Assembly: GCA_031772625.1 (NCBI GenBank)
Contig: CM062817.1
Coordinates: 891,670,184 to 891,734,183, forward strand
Origin: Pinus tabuliformis
Lineage: Eukaryota; Streptophyta; Pinopsida; Pinales; Pinaceae
Direction: 5' to 3'
DNA: 64,000 nucleotides
The position numbers and the translations under genes are program-made. The notes under the pieces were generated by a model. That model saw only the letters and a list, made by a program, of their open reading frames with translations, made no database searches and had not been told where the DNA came from. Shown piece after piece: positions 56,598 to 64,000 of the stretch. Within the stretch, counting starts at the first letter, position 1, and every line of letters begins with the position of its first letter.

Positions 56598-57205
56598 GTT
56601 TGGTGTAAACTATACAGACACCAAGTAGGTTGTTATGTCAGCAAACCATGGAGACAAAACTGAAATAGCGAATAAATGTTCATCTGGTAACTGATCATCA
56701 ACCATTCCTTCCTCTCCTATAGGTAAAGTCAATCTGGATTAAAAAATCTGCAACAATATTCTCCTTGCCAGGTTTATCAATAATAGTTAAATCAATCTAT
56801 TGCAATAAAAGTAACCATTTAATAATCCGGGAATTTACATTAGGTTTATTCATCAAGTATTTAATTGTAGCATGGTTAGTACTTACAAATTTTTGGTAAC
56901 CAGTAATGTAATGCCTAAATTTATTCAATGAATGCACACCAACTAGGAGCTCTTTTTCAGTCACTGTGTAGTTCAGATCAACTTTTGACAAATTCTTACT
57001 AATGAAGTAAATGGCATAATGTAGCTTGTCCATCTATTTGGCCTAGAGCTTCTCCTATAGCCTTGTGAGAGGCATCATCATTTATATGAAAAGGAAGAGC
57101 CCAATTTGGGCCTCGGAGAATAGGTGCAGTAGTCAACTTATCCTTTAGGGTGTCTAAGGCTTCTTGACAACTTTCTGACCATAAAAATTCCGCGTCTTTG
57201 CCCAA
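56598..57205 (-). pseudogene. pol: Element F RNase H, frameshifted
   Basis: The minus-strand frame 57205-56999 has EALDTLKDKLTTAPILRGPN and FHINDDASHKAIGEALGQ. The overlapping frame 57033-56797 has YAIYFISKNLSKVDLNYTVT, EKELLVGVHSLNKFRHYIT and TNHATIKYLMNKPNVNSRI. One frameshift lies near 57020. Confidence 0.85.
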
Positions 57206-58150
57206 TAGCCCAAATAAAGGAGAAGCTGACTTGCTGAAATCTTTTATAAATCTCTGATAGTATCCGGCTACACCTAAAAAACTTCTGACATTCCTCTGTT
57301 TTTGTGGAGTCGGGACCCTTTTGATGATGGCTATCTTATTTGGGTCTACCTATAGTCCTTCCTAGGATATTGAGTGACCTAGAAGTGTCCCTACAGTGAT
57401 AAAGAACTCTCATTTTTTTGGGACTAAGGGATAAGTTCATTTCAATGCATTTGTTCAACACCTTACCTAGGTTAGAAAGAGCCTCCTAGAAATCACACCC
57501 ATAGCGTGTAAAGTCATCCATAAAAATTTCTACTGCATCATGGACTAGTTCGATAAAGATACTCAGGAATATCCTCTGGAAAGTGGCAGGGGCATTGCAT
57601 AAACCAAAAGGAAGGACCCTATAAGCAGAAGTACACCAAGGAAAGGTGAAGGTGGTTTTATCCTGGTCCTCTCAGCTGATCTAGACTTGATTGTCACCCA
57701 TTGAACCCATCGAAGAAAGATAATTTGTTTTTCCCTACTAGTCCATTTAACACTTGGTCAATGAAAGGCAGAGGGAAATGGTCCTTCTTTGTTGCTTTGT
57801 TTAACTCTCTGCAATCAACACAAATCCTCCACTTTCCATTTTTATTTGGAGCCGGCATCATAGGAGACACCCACTCACTACTCAAGATAGGGTAGATGAA
57901 TCTTGCAACCCATAGCTTTTGCAACTCTTCTTTGACTATATCCTTGAGAGCTGGATTCATTCTCCTTCGGGGTTGTTGGGTTGGTTTGCAACCTTCTTTG
58001 ATATAAATGTGGTGAGTACACATCGAGGGGTGCACTCCCATCATATCTTTGTAATTCCAAGCAAAGGCATCCAAATGCTCTCTTAGCATATTAGAAAAAT
58101 CTTCTTCCTGGTGTATAGAAAGAGGGGTTGCTTTTAGTGTTCTTTTAGGG
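57206..58150 (-). pseudogene. pol: Element F reverse transcriptase
   Basis: The minus-strand frame to 57694 has HHIYIKEGCKPTQQPRRRMN, SSEWVSPMMPAPNKNGKWRI, CVDCRELNKATKKDHFPLPF, IDQVLNGLVGKNKLSFFDGF, then a stop. Below 57690, in other frames, come the PFGLCNAPATFQRIF-like region (near 57615), MDDFTRYGCDF (near 57510) with the catalytic pair, and the LGVAGYYQRFIK-like region (near 57250). At least two frameshifts or stops. This copy retains the block deleted in element E. Confidence 0.85.
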
Positions 58151-58399
58151 CCGAATTCTATTGTATTGACACAAGTAGGGTTTGAATCAACTAAACATAG
58201 ATCAATCCAATGGTTGTTCTTGGTTTCCTCCACTACTTCCTCTAGAGACAAGGTGTTGGGAGTTGGATTTCGGAGGATGTGTTCAATCAAATCACCTTCA
58301 TCAGGCTGTCCTCCTCCCATGGCAATTTCTAGGGTACAGAGTTGGGTGGAGTAGACTTCATCTTTTTCCTCCTCTTCTAGCCATAAAGGTAAATCATGT

Positions 58400-58990
58400 T
58401 CTAAAGATGGCTGAGCAGGAGGGTACATGATCAACTGCTTGGATAGATGCCCATTTTTGATAGTCATGTTTCCAGCTTTGCAGCTGATGTAGGCATCGAC
58501 AATGGCTAACAAAGGCCTCCCAAGTATGAGAGGATAATTGTTAAATTTTGTCTTAGGCTGGAGAACTAAGAACTCTGCAAGGTATTCCCAGGAGTCAATG
58601 GAGACCATCACATCCTCAACAATCTCCTCAGGGGCTATTGTGGATCAGTCTGCAAACTGCAAGAATATCATGGTCTTTCTTAATGAACCCTGGAGATTCA
58701 CCTTGAGCATGGTGTCCTTGGTCATTACATTAATGGTAGCCCCAAGATCAATCAAGGTATGTGGGACAATGGTTCCATTGATGTGTACATCTACTACAGG
58801 GATGCTGGGGTCTAAATACTTTGGGCAAATTACTTGCCCCAACATTAAGTCAGACAACTGCCCAATGACATTAATGGTAGGGGTGTCTCTTTTTCACCTC
58901 CCTAGATGTTTGAAACACTTCCCTTTAATCTTTTTGTTGTAAATAGGTACATCCTTAATGGATTGGAGAAGTGGGATTTTTACACATAGA
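58400..58990 (-). pseudogene. pol: Element F aspartic protease
   Basis: The minus-strand frame 58857-58645 has MSDLMLGQVICPKYLDPSIP and active-site block LIDLGATINVMTKDTMLKV (DLGA), then a stop (FAD-stop). It continues after 58620 as MVSIDSWEYLAEFLVLQPKT, FNNYPLILGRPLLAIVDAYI and MTIKNGHLSKQLIMYPPAQP. The layout is the same as in element E. Confidence 0.85.
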
Positions 58991-59245
58991 TTTTTTTATT
59001 CACCCAGAAGTTCATTCTCTTTTGGGGTAGGCTGGATTGGATGAGTTAATCTTTCAGGAAAGGGTGGTGGATTCACTCTAGGAATACTTTCCTCTCTTTC
59101 TTCCTCACTCTCCTTAGGTGGAGATGGAGGTTGGTTATCCGGGAGACTCTCCCAGATATAAGGTTGATCTAATGAATTTCCACAGCATAAGCAGGGTAGG
59201 ATCTATCTCTACTTTAGACCTGTTGTGCCTGTCTATTGTTTAGGT

Positions 59246-60263
59246 TCAGGTTTGGTTGGGCAGATATCTGAGGTTGTTTAGGTGGAGCAAGGCATAAAAG
59301 CTGTGGTTGAGTAGGAGGTGAAGGCAATAAAGGTGGAGCATTGTTGTTTGGGGGGATCCACCACTGGGGTGGTGCATTCCACTGAGGTTATGGAGGTGTA
59401 TATGGTTGAAATCGCTGGTTAGTTGGCTGGGAATGGTATTGGGGTGAAAAAGACTAGGGAGAAGGTTTAGACAAGGAGGGATGAGCAGGGGGCCCCTAAG
59501 AGGGAATGGATGTGTTTTGGGTAGGGTTGTAATATGCATAGGATGACCCTTGCATGCCCTACCGGTATGGTCGAGTCTCATGAGGCCTTCTTTGATTTAT
59601 TTAGCCGAGTTGTTCAACCACCCCTTCAGTTCCCCAATACACAACTTTTAGTCTAGGTAGAGAAGGGCACTTGTCTGTGGAGTGGTTTTCTTCACAGATC
59701 AAGCATATTTATATAAGGTTTAATGGACATTCATTCCTAGGGTGCCTCCTTGTTCATCTTGGGCAGAAGATGGCTAATGCTCTCTCTTATTCCTCGTAAT
59801 TCATCTTGATTTGCATAGTGTCCATCTGTGGGAAAAGGGTTTGCAACATTTCACTTTTAAAATCTTCAAACATGTTTCCAATTTCATTTTTTATAGATGT
59901 GTTGGAAGAGGATGAGCTGGCCACTGTTTGACTACCCCTACCCTTTTTCCTAATTGCCGTAGAATGGTTCTTAAAGATGGTCTTGATATCTTCATAGGGT
60001 AGATGGTAGATGTCCCCTCCTGATAGGAGGCTTAGGGTATCTAGGATAACTTCTATGATCCCCCTGAGTAGGACTAGCTTAAGTGAATCGGGATCAAGTG
60101 TGCACCTGGCCCTTTTATAGCTAAGCTGGAGTCTTTCGTCATAATCCTCTAAGGGTTCATCATGCCCCAAGGTCATTCTAAAAATTTCCACTTTAGTGTC
60201 TTTGGACCTACAGTAGTCCCTATACTTGTTGCTGAAAGCTTGTTGCACTGAGCCCAGGTGGTC
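59246..60263 (-). pseudogene. gag: Element F gag, C-terminal part
   Basis: The minus strand begins TTWAQ at the H junction, shifts frame, then reads VQQAFSNKYRDYCRSKDTKV, EIFRMTLGHDEPLEDYDERL, QLSYKRARCTLDPDSLKLVL and TLFPQMDTMQIKMNYEE. The zinc knuckle near 59770-59730 has its second Cys codon changed to TGA (CPR, stop, TRRHPRNEC). A Pro/His-rich linker (59581-59246) follows. The N-terminal part is beyond the H insertion at 61952-62409. Confidence 0.85.
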
Positions 60264-61951
60264 GAACCCGCCCAGCCCATGTGGCCGACCCCCAAGCGGG
60301 CGACCCCAAATATAAAACATTGTGCCAAAACTTAAAACAAAATATTACAACGCGCCAAACTCAAACCAAATATGTATGCGCCAACCAAATGTGGAGGAGG
60401 GTACGGGGGCGGGCCGCCCAAGGCATGACCAACCACCCGAAATTTGATTTTTTAAAACAATTTTGGTGTAAAAAAAGGAGGAGGCGAGGTTTGACTGCCT
60501 GACCTCCTCCCTATTAACCGGAAACTTTAACTAATACGCCAAACTGAATTACATTGGTGTTTCCGCCAGTAATTTTTATATAAACCCAACATTTTACCAT
60601 GGCACGTAGTTTGAGGAGATGGAGGAACCAGGAGTGGGCACGCTTTTCGAGACAAATTATTTATTTTTAATGCAGGAACCATGAATTTTGTAGGAGGGCC
60701 AAATTTTCACTTTGTCAGAATTTGACAAATTTTATATGGATTCAACACCTCTCGTCGCCACGAACGCAATCGCGTTGTCCATTCCTCCATCATGGTTCTA
60801 ATTTTTTCGTCCATTTTCAGATGTGGAACCATGATTGCTGCAAAAACAGGCAGCAGAACCATGAGCCTTGAAATTTTCCCAAGGAGGTAAAATTTTGCCA
60901 TGTCGGAATATAGTCAAGTTTATACTTGTTTTTCACGGTTTTCCATAAGGATTGCAATGGTGAGATCAGATTCGCCATCTTAGTTGCATATTTCCAGTCC
61001 ACCCATGGAGCATAATCTTTGAGGAATCCCGGGGGAATCTAAAAGATTCCTTGAGCCCCAGATTCTCAATTTCTCAGAATTCAGATTTTGGATAGTCGAT
61101 TTTGCACTACTCGATGCCACAAATATGATGGTGCATTCATATTTGTCATTCTCTCATTCTATTCTTCATCCACTTTTGTAAGTGCCAATGTAGATGTCCA
61201 CATTCATGTGTAAGCAGTCATTTTCATGCGATCGATGCCGTGAGATTGATGGTACGAACGACTTCAGTAGTGTGACATCCACTTATTCAAATGGCCCTTG
61301 GTTGTGAGGTATATGATGTGATCATGTACTTCTTCTTTATGCATTATGCTGCATAGATCCTTGATTGATGTTGATGCAGGATCTTGTTTCTTACTTGTTG
61401 TCACGATTCCTTGCTTGATTTGATGCGAAATCTTCTATGTGATATACCTGCTGTCATGATTTGTCATGTTATGTTGTGAGATCCCTTTGTTGTATATTGT
61501 TGGGATACTCTTGTTGTCATCATGCATGACTTTTTGCATTGAGATCCCTTTTGTGCCATGTTGGCAGGATGCTCATCATGCATGAGTTTTGTGTCATACT
61601 GATAGGAGTATTTTGACTGAGAGTTCCTGTAGTGGAACATATCTTAGAGCCACTCCTGCGTGAGGGCATGTTCCTTGTATGATCGCGACATCATCTCTTG
61701 TGTACATCATCATTATTGGCAGCACTTAATGCAGCGGCCTACACCATCTTGACACCGAGGCCTGGAGACGTAGTCCCTCTTGGACGAACTCCGTTATCAA
61801 CGTCTTGAGTTTTTATGTTGCTGATGATTGTCTTGTTCCTCTTCTTTACAGCATGCACATGCATTCACTCATGTTCTTTTAAATGCAATTTAACACATCA
61901 CGAAAGTAAAAGGTCTTGGAAGGGTCCTTCGTCACACCTGGACCTGGATCA
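60264..61951 (+). mobile_element. Element H: diverged, shortened LTR of the element C family inside F's gag
   Basis: Collinear with C's LTR from about its position 565 on. Matches include CTTTGAGGAATC, GGGGGAATCTAAAAGATTCC, AGCCCCAGATT, TGTGAGGTATATG, GCAGCGGCCTACACCATCTT, ACGAACTCCGTTATCAACGT and a final CTGGATCA (C ends CTTGGATCA). The first roughly 560 bp of the LTR is absent or reduced to a few bases. No second LTR or internal region is present, so it is a solo or truncated LTR. A target duplication is not clear. A tRNA-like stretch is at about 60475-60550. Confidence 0.75.
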
Positions 61952-62409
61952 CTATCCCCAGGTAGAACCATGAACCAGCATAGAGATGCATCCTTGAGAG
62001 TGAATGGGAATGATTTCAAATTCTAATCATTAATGGTGTAGTCATAAGTTCTACACATGACAAAAAATTCAAACAAGAAAGTATCTGGATCTTCTGAGGT
62101 TAGGCCATGGAAGTGAAGAAGAGCAGAGGGGCTTATGTTCTTCATATTTGCATCCCCATTGGTTTCTCTAATGGGAAAATCACCCTCAAGTATTTCTTTA
62201 TGTCCCCTTTCATTTATATTTTCAGCCATTAGGTCAGTTGGAATGGGTTCTTCTTCTTCTTCCCCTATAGGCTCTTCAAAAATCTCAGGTTGCTCACCAA
62301 AGGGGTCCTCTAGTTCACAACCACCGAAGAAGAGGGAAGGTTGGCTGTTGGAAGTGGAGGGGGTATTTGGTAGAAATTTTCCTAAGTTATCCATTTTCCT
62401 AAGAGGCAC
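61952..62409 (-). pseudogene. gag: Element F gag, N-terminal part
   Basis: ATG at 62409. PSLFFGGCELEDPFGEQPEI, an acidic stretch, ISPSALLHFHGLTSEDPDTF and FEFFVMCRTYDYTIND, then a stop, then NLKSFPFTLKDASLCWFMVL in the same frame up to the H insertion. It matches element E's gag start closely. The start is fixed by its position about 220 bp after the primer site. Confidence 0.85.
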
Positions 62410-62629
62410 GAAAGAAGTTTTTTGTTTTTGTTCTTTTTTTCAAGCTGTAAGACTAATTGAAAAATAAAAAAGACAACTGAATTGAAAGTAACTGCTTAAT
62501 GAAATCACTTGCAGAATGGAAAGAAAATAAAATCAAGTTACAACTATCTTGTAGAAATGAGACTAATAGCAGAATGAAATAGATAAGAAACGGAAGAAAG
62601 AAAGAAAAAATCACATCTAATCAGACACG

Positions 62630-62650
62630 TCCTCGGTAATGACGCCAAAA
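62630..62650 (-). promoter_or_regulatory. Element F primer binding site
   Basis: On the minus strand TTTTGGCGTCATTACCGAGG lies 2 bp after the LTR end, a variant of the Athila-type TTTTGGCGCCGTTGCCGGGG. Confidence 0.8.
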
Positions 62651-62652
62651 GG

Positions 62653-64000
62653 TGATGAGAACTAGTATTGTAGCAAGAATGATGCAACTCCTGGGGCTAC
62701 CAATTGTACTTCATTAACCCGGGGTTCTTACGAACTTGGAGGTGACAATGCTATATACATAAATAAATGCAATGGGTCCATTCTTTTATCATTGCTGATG
62801 TGGGTGATAGACCACTAGGGTTTTGTAAAGCATTCTTCTATTGATTTAAAAGAAGTTTGATTACCAATTGAGAAAGGAGAATTTTACCATAATCGAGAGA
62901 ATTGAAATGCTATCTATTGTAGTAAAGAAGGAATAAAATAGATGCTTAAAACACACCACTCATCTAGCTATTTGTTAAGATACCTTTCTTCAAAATAATT
63001 CTAAGTTAACACATGTGAAACCCTAACTAACCTAAGCATGCAATCTGATCTAAACAAACACTTAGCTGCTGTGCATATGAATAAGAATAAAAACCTTTTT
63101 CTTTTTGTCTTTTTGTAAAAAATTCTTGATATTATGGCAGGTGGGTTAGGTGTGGAGAGAGATGGTTGTGACGGGTCAGATGGCTTGGGAGTCAAGCAAG
63201 GGTCTTCTCCTATCTTTCGTGATGCATTGCTCACAAATCGGCCTCAAAACAGGCACTACACGTCATCCTACAGGATGTCCTAATTCACCTACACGATCCC
63301 ATGTATTCCTACAGGAACAAGACAACATCATGAGGAGTGATTTGGGTAGTGGTTTAAGGCTTAGGGAAGGTGAGTGATGGAAGGAATAAGGCAAGGAAGT
63401 GGTTAGGACTCCCTTAGAACTCAAACTAAAGTTTGTATGATGGTTGGATTTGCTCAACAAGCATGGCAAGTTGTCCTTATGAAATGATAACTCAGATTAT
63501 TGACTTAGTGGATTTTGGTGATCATGGAGGGATGAGGTTAGGCTGAGGTTTCTGATATGAGGTCTTCCTGCACTATTGAAACTCCTGCAATATACACATC
63601 ACTGTTGGCATTTACCCATAAATAATGTCAAAACAAGGAAGGTTTCCAAGAACATAAGAAAACAAAATTTCATCATTAATTTGCCTAGTTGATGCATGGA
63701 AATAATTGTAGCCTATTTTGAACACACCATGAAATCTAATATAAATCCCAAGATATAAGGAATGAAAACTGCAATCTATCTTTGAAAACTAAAAGATGCT
63801 GACCTAATTAACAAAAAAACCCTAAATTTCATAAGAAACCATAATTCTGTCTTTTTGGCTGACTGAGAGTTCTCCCTCAAAACGGAGGAATGAGGCAAGA
63901 CCCACATGTTATCAGCCTTTTTGGTATTTATTTCTCTCTAAAGCTACTGTAAAAGCTATGCACAAATGGAAGCAAACTAATCAAATTCACGAATACTTGT
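62653..64000 (-). repeat. Element F 5' LTR, partial (continues beyond window)
   Basis: It begins TGATGAGAACTAG on the plus strand and follows 48762-50180 in order to the window end. By comparison about 760 bp is missing. Confidence 0.88.

Larger units (their letters stand above)
48762..64000 (-). mobile_element. Element F: Athila/Tat-type gypsy retrotransposon, 5' LTR cut by window end
   Basis: Minus-strand order from right to left: 5' LTR (62653 on), primer site, gag (split by H), protease, RT, RNase H, integrase, motif array, extra ORF, polypurine tract, 3' LTR (48762-50867). Over 15 kb lie within the window; the full length would be about 16 kb if the LTRs are equal. Motifs match element E throughout and F is better preserved. 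Frameshifts and stops occur in every domain. The left flank 5-mer is GCTAA; its partner lies outside the window. Confidence 0.88.

Overview
This window is repeat DNA from a plant nuclear genome, almost entirely LTR retrotransposons inserted into one another. I found no intact host gene, no functional rRNA or tRNA gene and no CRISPR array. Long decayed nests, very large LTRs and several gag-only (non-autonomous) elements fit a large-genome seed plant. A gymnosperm is my guess, at low confidence.

Layout. 1-3460: an AT-rich block with inverted arms (about 140-480 against 3000-3450) enclosing a normal-GC segment (822-2235), plus a second palindrome (about 2240-2760) whose core is a very GC-rich repeat cluster. 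3648-3937: a 71-bp tandem duplication and a MITE-like element. 3990-4110: a rearranged scrap of family B. 4110-6110: nothing recognised.

Nest 1 (about 6111-33600). Element A is an old Ty1/copia element on the minus strand. Its RNase H and 3' LTR lie at 6111-7634 and its RT and integrase at 32115-33600. It is split by element B (7635-32114, + strand, LTRs of exactly 1132 bp, near-matching 5-bp target duplication). B has a copia-type gag but no recognisable pol. B carries two insertions. Element C (10000-20210, perfect TSD TAGAG) has three LTRs and two internal regions, each encoding a coiled-coil, G-patch and double zinc-knuckle gag-like protein. Element D (22447-31297, perfect TSD AGATA, inside B's 3' LTR) is a nearly complete Sirevirus-like copia element on the minus strand. 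The order of events is A, then B, then C and D.

Nest 2 (about 33600-64000). Element E (+) and element F (-) are Ty3/gypsy elements of Athila/Tat type with the primer site TTTTGGCGYC. Both carry an extra ORF after pol. F's 3' LTR is at 48762-50867 and its 5' LTR starts at 62653 and leaves the window. F's gag is interrupted by H (about 60264-61951), a diverged, shortened LTR related to element C. Region G (43831-48761), between E and F, holds a longer relative of the extra ORF and islands of a GCGCGGCGCA-like motif.

All coding regions are broken by stops, frameshifts or deletions, D least so. The most unusual items are the triple-LTR gag-only element C, the three hairpins after its ORF, the tRNA-like boxes in its LTRs, the pol-less element B and the GC-rich palindrome. 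All similarity statements are by-eye comparisons within the window or recall of family motifs.
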